From Amphimedon queenslandica (taxonomy: Eukaryota; Porifera; Demospongiae; Haplosclerida; Niphatidae): DNA of 64,000 nucleotides. The notes under the pieces are model-generated. The model had not been told where the DNA came from. It saw only the letters and a program-made list of their open reading frames with translations, and made no database searches. The position numbers and the translations under genes were made by a program. Below are positions 23,109-33,915 of the stretch, in pieces. The first letter of the stretch is position 1, and every line of letters starts with the position of its first letter. The stretch lies in contig NW_003546279.1 of the NCBI RefSeq assembly GCF_000090795.2, forward strand, positions 163,551 to 227,550, written 5' to 3'.

Positions 23109-26100
23109 TTGATCTTTAGGAATCAATAAAGCAGTACTATACAGTGCAATATGAGGGGGAACAAGGGTAAGAGTTGATTCAATGTTAACTCAATATTAAT
23201 GCAAGACTCATACACTTATTAACGCAATATTAACACGATATTAACACTCTGTTAACACGTATTCCTATAGTGCTCCTCAGCGTAAAATGAGACGGAGTAG
23301 AAGTCAGTCAGGTATATCCAGCCTGGCCACCACTGCCACCAGTAACAACAGTAACACACTCTCACCTAACAGCAGGCCAGAGACACCAACGTAAGATCAC
23401 ATGATTGTCACATGACTGATATATACTGATCACATGATTAACACATGTATCAAGTATAATTTTATTTTATTTTATAGTAAGAAGTCAACTTCAACCACTG
23501 ACGTGTCTCCCAGTAAAAGTTCAAAGTTCACTTCAGAGAAGCCACCCAGCGGAAAGAAAGAATCCAGTACTGTTAAGAAAAGTGAGGGCTGGACTTTATT
23601 ATTAACATATAAATAAACTGTATATTGTATAATTTAATGTACATGTACATGTACTGGATATGTATATATAAACTGTTTTTAATTGTATTTTCCATTAGCT
23701 GGTAAAGAGGAGACAAGTGGAGCAGCTACATCAGGTGTGTATATGCATGATCATATTTTAGTGCAACTTTAAAAATTTATAAAAAATCCAAACTTGATTG
23801 CAATCAGCTCAAGCTTTCTACGTTACATAAGAACATGTACATGTATATGTATCAGGAAAAATTATAAAAATTGAGAATTCTTTCCTAATCATTTTTGACA
23901 AAATACTATAGCCCATGGTCCTGGAACAAAATTATAAAGCAATTATTAGACACATTATGTTTGCTAGAAGTTTTAATGCATGTACAATGTACGTGTGTTA
24001 TAGTGTTAACATATTGTCAACAATAGAGAAGTATTCATGAGATATTCTTCCTCTCAGCAGGTAGCAGCAGTAGATTGTCTCCTTCAAGTGGTGAAGGATC
24101 TTTATCAATGCAACGGTCATCTAGTGCAGGGACGGTACCAAGAAACAACTGTAAGGAGAAAAAAACATTTAAATTTTATTTATTTTATTTTTTAGTATCT
24201 TCAATAAAAAAAGATAACGATGTCCTCTCGTCAAAATCAACTTCATCAGTTGAGCCGTCATCTTACCTCTCCTCATTCAGAGAGAGGGAGATGGAGAGGG
24301 AGAAGAAGAGGGAGAGGGAGGAAGAGGAACGGCGTCTTGAGCGAGAGAAGAGGGAGAAGGAGAGGGAGAGAGAGAGGGAGGAACGAGAAAAGGAGAGAGA
24401 AAGGAAACGTATCGAATGGGAGAAGGAAAAGGAAGAAAGAGAACGCAAGAGGGCCGAACGACAAAAAGAGAGCGAACTCAATCGTCTTCCTTCCCCAACT
24501 CCCTCATCCGCTAACCGACGAAAACTCTCAACACCATTGACATCGTCCGAGAAGAAACCTCAACCTAAATATGGCGGGTTCGCTGGCTTTGGTATCACCT
24601 ACTCAAAACCAACTCCGAAATCCCCTAGTCCTGAGATACCTTCTCGTTCATCCGACAGTCAACCCAGCAGTGACAGGGAGGACAAGTTGACCAGTAGCTC
24701 ACAAAGTTCAGCTAGTTCAGGCTCTCGTAGTTCAGCAGAGCCTGAGACAACTACTAGCGCTAGAAGAATGACTGGTTCTAAGTCAGCTTCTGATATTTCT
24801 TCCCCTCCTCCTCCTACTTCTCCTAGTACGAAGCAAGATGATAAACCTAAGTGCAAGTATGGCGGCTTCTCTGGGTTTGGACTAACATATTCATCAGGTA
24901 ATAAATCAGGAGAGACAGTTTCTACCAGATCAACCAGCAGCAGTAATAAAACAGCAGCTATTAGTAAAGATACTAGCAGGGATAAAGACACCAAGTCACA
25001 AAGTAATGGCTCTAGCACATCAAATAATACTAGTACTCTAGCTAATGGACTCTCTACTTCAGCTAATGGTCCTACTACAGCTAATGGTCCAACTGCAGCT
25101 ATTGCTAATGGTACTACGAGTGAAAGTCCTAAAGTGATCATCCACGCCTCCAGTCCGATTGATACTCCTCCTCATAAAGGAGACATTTCTATTAAAAGTG
25201 CTACAGCAGTCGAGAGCAATAGCGAGTTCTTGAATCGTAGCAGGAGACTCCGACAGTCCGACGCTGGAATCAACTACTCAACTGGTTCTACGACGACCAG
25301 TGGAGGCGGAGTTGATAGGGACAAATGGAGACGAGAGAGAGAAGAACAAGAGAAAGATTTTGAACGAGAAAGAGAAGAATGGAAGAGAAAGAGAGAGGAA
25401 AGGGAGAAGGAAAGGCAAAGGGAGAGGGAGGAATGGGAACGAGAACTCCAACGGGAGAGAGAGGAGAGAGAGGAAAGACGTAAGGCCCGGGAACGAGAAA
25501 GAGAACAAGAAAGAGAACAAGAGAAACAGAGGGAGAAGGAGAGAGAGGAAAGACGTCGAAAATTGAGAGAAGATGACGAGAATAAGTACAACTGGAAGGA
25601 TTGGGACACACACAAAACTGGAGGGAAATCTTCGAGTGATGATAAAACAACGTCGGACACTTCAAGCATAATGAGCAGACGCTACAAGAAAGAAGACAAG
25701 AACACAATGAGTTTAGAATCAGAAGAACGAGACAAAGTTTCTGATACTGTCCCTCTTAGACGTAAACCAGGTAGTAGATCAGCTCTGGGCGGAGAAAAGT
25801 CTCTCGAGGTTTTCTACAGACGACGCTCACGTCTTTTTGACTCAGAAGAGAGAGAGGGTGAGGGAAGTAACATTCCTGTCTCTCCCTCGGCTCCATCAGT
25901 TCCTCCTCTCAGTCCGAATGTAAAGACGGCTTCATCTGTATCAGCTCCTGCTGTGGTACCAGTTAAAGAACCAGTCAAACAAGAAACCCCAAAACCGACG
26001 CCCCCTCCCCCTGTCTCCTCCCCTCCCAGCCTAGAGTCTAAACCTGAGAAACCCTCTGTAATGAAACCAGCCGAGAAACCTCAAGAACCAGCCAAGAGTG

Positions 26101-27083
26101 AGACCCCAGCCTCAACTGTGTCTGTGCCGAATCAGGTAGCTGAGAAGGTGAGTGGTCCTGATGCTCCTCAAGGTCGGACGAGGATAGGAACCACATCAAC
26201 TCAGATTGCAGAGAAGACAAAGAAGATGATGGCCTTGATGAACGATGAAGAGTCGGTTATTGACGACAAGAAGGTGGAAGTGAACAAGATACAAAAGAAA
26301 CCAGAAGTAAGTTTTTACCCTAAACAACTCTTAATATACCATCTCTGTATGTGCTGTCACACAATGTAAAAGTGGAATTACTGTATTTATACAATGCATA
26401 CATGTACTTACGTTTTCTCTCCCTTTCTCTCTCTCCCTAGCCTGCTCCAGTATTTGAGGAGCTCCCCATAGCTCCTCCGGCTAAGAAACTTGAGGACAAC
26501 GAAGAGTACCTCCCTGAGCTTGAGTGGGCGTATGCTCCGAGTGACATTAAACTCAGAGATCTCATTGTGCGTGATCTTGATTTCACTGATTTAACATCAG
26601 ACGATGAAACAGGAGGAGAAGAAGAATTGAATACTGCTGTACCCCTAGGGGGCGTTCCTCCTCCCCCTCCACCCCCAGGGGGAATTCCTCCTCCCCCTCC
26701 TCCAGGGGGTGCTCCTCCTCCTCCTCCGCCCCCAGGGGGCGCTCCCCCTCCACCCCCAGGGGGACCTCCCATGCCTCCGGGGGGACCTCCCCCTCCACCA
26801 GGATTACCAGGTATATGATAGCTGGTATAAAAAATTTGAATTAAAAATTTTACAATTATTGCACGTTAAAAAGTACGAGTGCTTTATTAATTTTAAAAAT
26901 ATTTTAAAGGTAAAAGCAAAAAAGAAGTGAAACAGCTAAGATGGCGTAAGCAGAATATTCATGTTCCTTCAACAAAGAAGTACGGATCCTTCTGGAAGGG
27001 ACTGGAGACTGTCGAAGTACCTCAAGCAAAGTTCTTAGAACTTTTCACTCAAGTGGAACAGATTAAGAAAGCCGTAAGTGATG

Positions 27084-27130
<47 letters not shown>

Positions 27131-27226
27131 TTATTTTCCTGTCTGCTTTCTGTAGTTCTTCTAATTCTCTAAGGGCCACTCCCTTTTTCTTTCTATGTTA
27201 TTGTTTATCCCTTTGTGTCTTATTGC

Positions 27227-27259
<33 letters not shown>

Positions 27260-29541
27260 GTAATGTTGGTATATTTATCCTAGGATTCTGGTGAGTTAAA
27301 AAAGGAGAAGTGCATTACAGTTCTGAGTAATACAAGAGCTCAGAACATACAGATTGAAGTGAAGAGGCTCCCAGCAGCCAGACACATTCGTAATGCTATA
27401 CTGAACATGGACAAGATGTTCTTTAACAAAGAAATGATTGAGGTACATCCTGACATGTAGTGACCAGCCCCACTGGAGGTGTGTGTGTGTATCAGTAATG
27501 TAATACCTGAGGACTGAGATATCTGCTTGAGGTGAAGCTGAGGGCAGATATCAAGGGACTCAGGTATTACATTACTGATACTCACCTCCAGACACACACA
27601 CACACACACTGGTCACTGGAGACTTTTTACATGCTTTACATTTGAATATACATGTACATGTACATGTATATTCAAAGCTATTAGTTCATATTTTATGTTT
27701 TATAGAAACTGCTCAAGTTGATGCCAACTGAGGAGGAGCGGACTCAGATACAAGAGAAACATGCTGAGAGACCCGACCTACCCCTAGGGATTGCTGAAGA
27801 CTTTCTGTACACTTTATCATCAGTCAGTGAACTGGAGGCAAGACTCAGTCTTTGGAAATTTGAATATGCTTTTCAATCGTCTGAAGAAGAAATAGCAGAA
27901 TCACTTATGGACCTCAAAGGAGCTGTAGAAGAAGTAAGTACTTGCATCTTTACAGTATAGCCTCTCTTAATGGACACTCTCTATAGCGTACACCTCCATT
28001 TAATGGACAGCACCTAGTGTACCAATTACATTCCTTACTGTATAAAATAACCTCCACATAAAGGACACCTCTGTATAACAGAGACACTTTCTTGCCCCAA
28101 AGATTACACAGTATACATGTACATTGAGATACTGATACTATACTTGTATTATTAATTTTATTTTTAGATACGGACGAGTAACACATTGAAGCTGGTGGTA
28201 GGTGCATTACTGTCTATTGGTAACGTGTTGAATGGACAGAAAGTTGAAGCATTTGAGTTGGACTATTTAAGTCGAGTGAACACAGTCAAAGACACAGTAC
28301 ATAAGACTCCATTAATGGTCCATCTTGTTGAGCTGGTTATTGAACAGTTTCCTGAGTCTGGGGACCTCCACTCTCAACTGAACAGAGTCCACAGAGTCGC
28401 TAAGGTATACATGTACATGTAGGTGATGCATTGTGAAAAGCAGCAATTTTAATATGTAATTGAAGAAAATGCAAAAATTATTACATGTGCAATTAAAAGT
28501 GGACTTATCTACATGTTATTATTATTTATTTATTTATTTTTATTTTATTTATTTACTGTACAGATTGATTGGAATGACCAGAAGAAGACTATGGATACTC
28601 TCTCTGCCGACCTCACCAACAGCTGGAAACACCTGAGGGCCATAGCAAGGCAAGAGACCTCATCTGACTCCACCAGCATGGACAAGAAACTCAAATCAGC
28701 TCAGAGCCTCACTGACGCTGCCGAGAGACTGAGGGTCCTTGAGACGATACATAAGAGAGTCTTTAATCGATTTGAGAAACTCCTGCTTTATATGGGAGTG
28801 AACCCAAACCATCTTAATAAGTGGAAGGTAATGTTTAGAGCTTGTTAACTTTTAAAATTTGTAAATTAAATTTTGATTGAAATCAGCTCGAAATTTATAC
28901 GCAATGTAATAAAAGCATTGACGTTTTTATGATATTTTTAGATTGACGATTTCTTCAAGTTGATCAGTGAATTCTCGCTGGAGTACAGGACAGTACATGG
29001 TAAAGTCCTGCAGAAGATTGAGAGGAGAAAGAAGGACCAGGCCAGACTAAAGACTAAAGGAAAACTTATTGTAAGATTATCATTAGAACAGTAATGAATC
29101 TTCACATTCATAATGTGCAATGAAGTTTGTACTTCTCATTCTTGATATTCCATATTCCATTCTTCATATTCCATTCTTCATATTCCATTCTTCATATTCC
29201 ATTCTTCATATTCCATTCTTCATATTCCATTCTTGATATTCCATATTCCATTCTTCATATTCCATTCTCATGTTTCAGGCTCGAGTATCTTCAGCGTCGT
29301 TTGATGAATTAGGGAATGATCAAAGAAGAAACTCTCAAGATATATCGGAGGGACTCCTTCAACTAGAGGGAGGAGCAGGAGGAGGAGACAAGAATAAAGT
29401 GGAGGCCACTGACCTCATATCTGTGCTAGCTGATCAGGTTGTCAAGGAGACAAAGAAACGACAGATGGGGAAGAGAAGGGTAGCGCCAAGGAAGCACAGA
29501 GAGGACAAGAAAACAAGTAAATAATAATAATAAATGAATAA

Positions 29542-29573
<32 letters not shown>

Positions 29574-29728
29574 TAATAATACATGTGATCGTTGATGATT
29601 TTAAAATCTTTCTTTGTGTAGTTCGCAGGACTATAGGTAAACCAGAAGAATTGGAATTACTTGAGAAATTTAATCGCTCGTGGAATGATGAACAAAGTGC
29701 AGCAGCAGCTGAAAATGGAGAGCAATAA
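16668..29728 (+). CDS. FHOD: FHOD-type formin (FH1/FH2 domain protein)
   Basis: Twenty-five coding exons join in phase (1822 aa): 16668-16850, 18980-19092, 19288-19343, 19677-19744, 21261-21366, 21463-21557, 21776-21986, 22099-22190, 22791-22874, 22948-23004, 23120-23166, 23271-23390, 23478-23581, 23699-23734, 24061-24150, 24196-26306, 26441-26810, 26910-27073, 27284-27442, 27706-27933, 28168-28404, 28564-28827, 28942-29070, 29279-29516, 29622-29728. The N-terminus (VQYIDDSDPFN, IAGLKKMLKAPHK) is the FHOD GTPase-binding-like domain. It is followed by an armadillo-type inhibitory domain (LRQALFSLKRMFQ, VVYVDGMHGLI). One 2.1 kb exon carries two Arg/Glu-rich helical blocks and two KYGGFxGFGxTY motifs. 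FH1 is the poly-Pro stretch at 26650-26810. FH2 starts KQLRWRKQN and runs to ~29070. The C-terminal basic MGKRRVAPRKHRED is a likely DAD. FHOD formins bundle and cap actin filaments. Confidence 0.93.
16851..18979 (+). other. FHOD intron 1
   Basis: 2.1 kb intron with (CT)n tracts, a TTTA run near 18065, GT repeats at 18618-18642 and many ATGTAC-type palindromic tracts (e.g. 18146-18163, 18380-18425, 18825-18842). No coding exon or known gene seen. Confidence 0.7.
19370..19655 (+). repeat. GTACTATAG-family repeat, about 1.5 units
   Basis: CCCTGTACTATAGCCCATGG and TTTTCCAAAAAATGGCTC within FHOD intron 3. The copy ends ~20 bp before the acceptor of the exon at 19677. Confidence 0.85.
19745..21260 (+). 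other. FHOD intron 4
   Basis: Holds a (CA)n tract right after the donor (19749-19812), ATGTAC tracts (20028-20045, 20338-20380, 20754-20775) and a tandem triplication at its 3' end (separate entry). Confidence 0.7.
21030..21259 (+). repeat. ~72 bp tandem triplication ending at a splice acceptor
   Basis: Three degenerate units, each with GAATTAGAA, a CATAATATACAATTG-like segment, TTTTACAGTAT or CTACAGTATTTTAAT, and ATGTAG or ATTATAGG at the end. The last unit ends at the true acceptor of the FHOD exon at 21261. Confidence 0.7.
21653..21765 (+). repeat. 43 bp tandem repeat with a built-in hairpin
   Basis: About 2.5 units of CTTGTCACGGATTTCGTGAC + AATGGAACTAATGGGTTTTT. Each unit contains the inverted pair TTGTCACG / CGTGACAA. 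Lies in a short FHOD intron. Confidence 0.85.
22191..22790 (+). other. FHOD intron with (CT/C)n tract at the acceptor
   Basis: No gene seen. 22658-22788 is ~130 bp of CTCTCTCC/CCCCCTCTC repeats running up to the acceptor CTCCAG at 22790. Confidence 0.8.
23032..23108. repeat. (TTA)n microsatellite
   Basis: Uninterrupted TTA trinucleotide run in a short FHOD intron. Confidence 0.95.
23765..23930 (-). repeat. GTACTATAG-family repeat, inverted diverged copy
   Basis: Reverse-oriented variant copy in an FHOD intron: AATCAGCTCAAGCTTTCTAC, ACATGTATATGTATCAGGAA and ACTATAGCCCATGG. Confidence 0.7.
27069..27260. repeat. (TAA)n microsatellites flanking an FHOD intron
   Basis: AATAAT runs at 27081-27130 and 27226-27258 in the same intron, with unique sequence between. 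Confidence 0.9.
27459..27617. mobile_element. Hairpin MITE-like element bounded by TGACCAG/CTGGTCA
   Basis: Long inverted repeat. The left arm ATCAGTAATGTAATACCTGA and GACTGAGATATCTGC pairs with the right arm GCAGATATC, ACTCAGGTATTACATTACTG and TGGTCA, around an ~18 bp loop. A second copy lies at 46585-46735. Confidence 0.8.
27955..28090. mobile_element. MITE-like element, TTAATGGACAC family
   Basis: TAGCCTCTCTTAATGGACAC to GGACACCTCTGTATAACAGA, in an FHOD FH2 intron, starting ~20 bp after the donor. Confidence 0.85.
29140..29268. repeat. 15 bp minisatellite (CATTCTTCATATTC)n
   Basis: Eight or so near-perfect copies of ATTCCATTCTTCAT in an FHOD intron, reaching within ~10 bp of the acceptor at 29278. 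Confidence 0.9.
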
Positions 29729-29774
29729 CGAACCTTCCCTCCCTCCCTCTTGATCTTTCTTTCTTTCTCTCCCT

Positions 29775-29813
<39 letters not shown>

Positions 29814-29997
29814 TTGTATGTCTCTTGAACCATTATATAGATATGGACAATTATTTTTCTTAGCCCATTGTGATTTGTAAAATCAAAAAATTATTATCAT
29901 TATTCAATAATATTCATTTACTATCAATTTATCATTACAATTATTACAAATTTACTGACTACTCCCAATCCGTATACACCAGTAAACTATAAATAAA
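29729..29997 (+). other. FHOD-metaxin intergenic spacer
   Basis: 269 bp with a CT-rich run (29740-29810) and AT-rich sequence. It must hold the FHOD 3' UTR and the metaxin promoter. No canonical motif stands out except the ATG context AAAATGGCGTC. Confidence 0.5.
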
Positions 29998-32900
29998 ATG
30001 GCGTCCTTTGGGGTTGGTAGCGAAGAGATTAGAAGCAAAATGACTCTATACGTTTTTACTGGAAACGAGTATTCTGCTTCAGTAGATCCAGAGAGCCTAC
30101 AAATATTGGTCCGTTTGTTTATGTTTCTTTAAATTTTAACTATTTTAAGTTACTTGTTTTTTGTAATTTATAGACATATTTGAGACTGACGTTACAAAAA
30201 GAGGAAGAAAATGAAGAAATTGAAATAAAGTACACCTGCAAGCACTGGGAGTCACCGACCGGTAAAATAGTATTATTTATTTATTTATTTTTTAGTTTTT
30301 TTATTTTATTGTGTCTTATTTTAAAGGTGTTTTTCCTACTCTTGTCTCTGATGGTCTCTACTATACAGGAGTGGACAGCATCATCAAAGAACTGAAGAAA
30401 CAGGTTATTATTGATGCATGTATCTTTAAAATTTGAGCTCAGAATCAGCTCAAACTTTCTACACAGCATAAGTACATCAATATGTATCAGAAAATGTAAT
30501 AAAAATTGGGGGTGATTTCGGAGCCATTTTTTGAAAAAAACCATGGGCTATAGTACAGGGTATTTTTCAGAAATTGGCCCGTTTTTAAAATGGCCATAAC
30601 TTGGAAAATTTTTGTCGGAATCGCCTCAAACTTTTTACACAGCATGAGTACATCAATATGTATTAGAAAATGTAATAAAAATTGGGTGCGATTTCGGAGC
30701 CATTTTTTGGAAAAAACCATGGGCTATAGTACAGGGAAATTTTTAGAAATTGGCCCATTTTATAAAATGACCATAACTTTAAAATTTGAGCTCGGAATCA
30801 GGTCAAAATTTCTACATAGCATAAAGACATCAATATGTATCAGAAAATGTAATAAAAATTGGAGATGATTTCGGAGAAGCATTACCTTTAAAAAAGCGAC
30901 CACAACTTAAGAATATTTTCCTCAGAATCCATTTAAAGCTACTACATAACGTAAGTCCATTAATATTCAGACCCTGAAATAATGGTCAGATTTCTGTCAA
31001 TGTCTGTCCATTCTAGCAGTTTGAAACTTGTGCTTTGATGCATTTTGTAAAATTTGTTTAAAAACATAACTAATACAGTATCACAATTTTACTATTGTTA
31101 ACTCAAAAAATCTAAACAAAATATCATTAGAGTTTAGTTCAAAGAGGCCTAACATGTAAGTTTCACTACCAAAAAACAGCAATAATTCAAATAGCAATAA
31201 TAATAATAATAATAGTAATAATTAAAATAAAGCAAAGGCAAAGATAAAAATGGTGACAACAAGTCCAACAAAATGAACAGAGGGACCAGCACCAGCAGAA
31301 GTAGTAGTAGAATTAGTGTTGCAGCAAACAATTGAACAGTTAGTCAGTATGCTTTCAATTTCATTCATTACTGCATTTGTACCGTCTGTATCCTGTTTCA
31401 AGACAGACTGGCTGCAGCTAGACCCTTTAAGGAATATTACCATAGCCCTTTCAAAATGCTGGCAATTACGCCAGATGACATTATAGCTTAAAACCCTCCA
31501 CCTATCAGCAAACATTTGAGCTTGTTCATAAGAACAGCTGCTACTACCAACACTTACTATCCCATTAGAATTGAGATCTCTTCCATTAGCATATTTATAC
31601 CGTGGATCTGTTATATCAAGTACCTGGACACCATAGGTTCCAAACTCGTAAGCAAACCCACGATAGATGACAAAGCGATGCTCAAGGTCATGGGTACTTT
31701 TAGAGCCCGAGAATCCAAGATAGGCATGACCAACCTGTATGCCATAATAGTTACCAGACACATGGTTACACGATTGATCCAGTGAAGGACACTCCTGAGA
31801 CTGAACTGCAGTGCAGCGAGCACTACGTGGGGCTAAACACTGACCGAGACAGTAGTAACCATTGGGGCAGCTTTGATAAGCAGTACCAGCTCCTGAAGAA
31901 CTGCTACGTAACTGAGCACAATAAATGCGATCAGAAAGTAAGCAAACCAAGGCAAAGATAAGACATATCTTGATGCTTAAAGACATGATATACTCCGACT
32001 GGGGTATTACTATATAGTCTCAACAGCTGGAGATCTAGTCACTAGTTAGGATCGCTGTAATTTATAGGAAATACCAGTTGGGCAATTCCTGTTAATTCCA
32101 CCAGTTTTGATGTCGGTACAATTCCACAGCTCATTTCAGCAGCGGAGTTGAGCTGAAGTATTTTCTCACTTGTATTCTATCAACAGTCATATTTCCAGGA
32201 ATTATGTTAATCTTGATTCATGTACACGTAGTTCCAGGAATTGTAGCTCTTAATATTTCCTGTAAACTATCATTGTTACATTATAACGATAGCCTTGTTT
32301 GATGAGTATAGTGAGAATTCCTCACTTACTGCATTGCCCAGTATTTAGCAGTGCAATAAGCAGCCATTTTCCTAAGATTGAGAATCACTAGAAGGTAAAG
32401 TAAGTCTTGGTATGTGCACAAGGTGGTGAAATCAATCTTAGGATTCACACTAACACTTGTTCATGCAGCTAATAATAATTATTATAAATTGTTAGTCCAA
32501 GGATTCAATAGACTATGTAACTGGGATTGGTTTTAATAAATTTGGGGTGATTTTGGAGCCATTTTTTGGAAAAAATATGGGCATTCAAAAAATTGGCCCA
32601 GTTTTAAAATTGCCAAAACTTAAAAAATTTCTGACAGATTCAGCTCAAACTTTCTACATAGCATAAGGACATCAATATGTATTATTATTATTAATCATTT
32701 TGTGTAGGGATTGGATTTAGATGCTGATTGCAGTGACGAAGAATTAGCGGAAATATCTGCTTACTCAGCATTTTTGTCAGACAGATTGAAAAAGGCACTT
32801 GTGAGTTTATAATAAATAAATAAATAAATAAATAAATATTTGTTAATTTTCTCATTCAGTTGTACCTCCATTGGGTTGAGGCTAAGAACTACACTGAGGT

Positions 32901-33857
32901 CACTAGGGGCTGGTTGTCGGGGGCAACAGTGTTCCCTTTCACTCTTTATATCCTCTCGAGACAGCACAGACTAGCAAAACAAGTTATCATGACCAGTTCA
33001 TCTGGCAACACCAGCAACAACACAAGCACTATAGAACAATGTGGAATAGAGGTCTGTCTGTTATAATAATAATAATTATTATTATTATTATTTTTCCAGT
33101 TATTAAGTCAAGCTGAAGAGGCCATTTCATTGCTGGCTGGAAGACTTGGAGATCAGAAATACTTTTATGGCTCAAGGTACTGCAATCCACTTTATTTATT
33201 TATTTATTTATTTATTTGTTCATTGATTTATTTATTTATTATAGTTTGAGCAGTTTTGATGTTTTGGTTTTTGGGTATTTGGATCTCATTGCCCAGTACG
33301 AGTTGCCTGGCAACAACCAGCTGGGGACCAGACTCAAGTCTCTTGTTCAGTTGACCAACTTCTGCTCAGACATCAGAGAGAAAGCTTACCCTGAGATTAA
33401 ATCAAGTACAAGGACACTCTCTATAGCATACACTAGCTAGCTTCCATTTAACGGACAGCACCTAGTGTACCAATTACATTCCTTACTGTATAAAATAACC
33501 TCCACATAAAGGACACCTCTGTATAATGGATACTTTGAAAGTGTCTCTGTTATACAGAGGTGTCCTTTATGTGGAGGTTAATGTTATTTTATACAGTAAG
33601 GAATGTAATTGGCACACTAGGTGCTGTCCGTTAAATGGAGGTGTACGCTATAGAGAGCGTCCATTAAGAGAGGCTATACTTTTTACATGTACATATTAAT
33701 TTTCTCCATATTAGGACATGTCTCTACATCTTCAAGTATGTCCCCTTCCAGTCCGCTACGTAAGGACCCGACTTTCTGGATATTTGTGGGCGTGGCTGGA
33801 ATTCTATTAATAGCACAAGGAATGAGGGTTGGACTGACAAGAAAATTATTAAAATAG
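29998..33857 (+). CDS. MTX1: Metaxin (mitochondrial outer-membrane import/SAM component, MTX1/3-like)
   Basis: Eight exons join in phase (313 aa): 29998-30108, 30174-30261, 30327-30403, 32708-32800, 32860-33051, 33100-33176, 33245-33405, 33715-33857. Landmarks shared with metaxins are the N-terminal thioredoxin-like half (VFPTLVSDGLYYTGVDSIIK), the GST C-like half with HWVEAKNYTEVTRGWL, LSQAEEAISLLAGRLGDQKY and SSFDVLVFGYL, and a C-terminal transmembrane tail (FWIFVGVAGILLIAQ). Metaxin-1 anchors in the outer membrane and works with metaxin-2 and SAM50 in beta-barrel insertion. Length matches metaxin-1. The MTX1/MTX3 choice cannot be settled from sequence reading alone. Its third intron houses an antisense nested gene, and its last intron is mostly a palindromic MITE. 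Confidence 0.88.
30425..30970 (-). repeat. GTACTATAG-family repeat, inverted, about three units
   Basis: Units in reverse orientation in metaxin intron 3: CCATGGGCTATAGTACAGGG, TTACATTTTCTGATACATAT (complement) and TTTTTTGGAAAAAACCATGG recur. Confidence 0.9.
31222..31986 (-). CDS. Nested secreted/GPI-anchored protein with NlpC/P60-like (LRAT/PPPDE-type) cysteine-peptidase features
   Basis: Single exon, 254 aa, antisense inside metaxin intron 3. Residues 1-24 are a clear signal peptide (MSLSIKICLIFALVCLLSDR...). A Cys-rich stretch follows (SCPNGYYCLGQCLAPRSARC), then a globular domain: HAYLGF, EHRFVIYRGFAYEFGTYGVQ, YNVIWRNCQHFERAMVIFL. The His-...-NCxHF layout is that of LRAT and PPPDE cysteine-peptidase/acyltransferase folds (Cys in NCQHF as nucleophile, upstream His as partner). 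The C-terminus is Ser/Thr-rich and then purely hydrophobic to the last residue (FVGLVVTIFIFAFALF), as in GPI-anchor signals. Function is unknown; the enzyme fold is an inference from motif spacing. No introns, unlike nearly every neighbour. Confidence 0.75.
   Translation of the reverse strand: MSLSIKICLIFALVCLLSDRIYCAQLRSSSSGAGTAYQSCPNGYYCLGQCLAPRSARCTAVQSQECPSLDQSCNHVSGNYYGIQVGHAYLGFSGSKSTHDLEHRFVIYRGFAYEFGTYGVQVLDITDPRYKYANGRDLNSNGIVSVGSSSCSYEQAQMFADRWRVLSYNVIWRNCQHFERAMVIFLKGSSCSQSVLKQDTDGTNAVMNEIESILTNCSIVCCNTNSTTTSAGAGPSVHFVGLVVTIFIFAFALF
31987..32707 (+). other. Rest of metaxin intron 3
   Basis: Holds the upstream region of the nested gene (minus strand) and one reversed GTACTATAG-family copy at 32530-32690. 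No further coding exon seen. Confidence 0.6.
32530..32690 (-). repeat. GTACTATAG-family repeat, inverted single copy
   Basis: TTTTGGAGCCATTTTTTGGA and TCAGCTCAAACTTTCTACAT, truncated just before the metaxin exon at 32708. Confidence 0.8.
33410..33682. mobile_element. Palindromic double MITE, TTAATGGACAC family
   Basis: Two inverted halves of ~125 bp facing each other: AGGACACTCTCTATAGCATA ... AGGACACCTCTGTATAATGG, then the mirror ACAGAGGTGTCCTTTATGTG ... AGCGTCCATTAAGAGAGGCT. It occupies nearly all of the last metaxin intron and begins 4-5 bp after the splice donor. Confidence 0.9.
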
Positions 33858-33915
33858 AAATAATTATAATGATAATTAATAATAATAAATAATGAATTAG
33901 AGTTGTGTTAATTAA
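33858..33915. other. Convergent gene junction, metaxin/PYURF
   Basis: 58 bp of AT-rich sequence between the two stop codons. Both 3' UTRs must be very short or overlap the opposite gene. Confidence 0.7.

Noticed and set aside
24263-25707. Leu/Ser/Phe-rich antisense frames opposite the FHOD Arg/Glu blocks
   Set aside because: Mirror images of the purine-rich FHOD coding strand.
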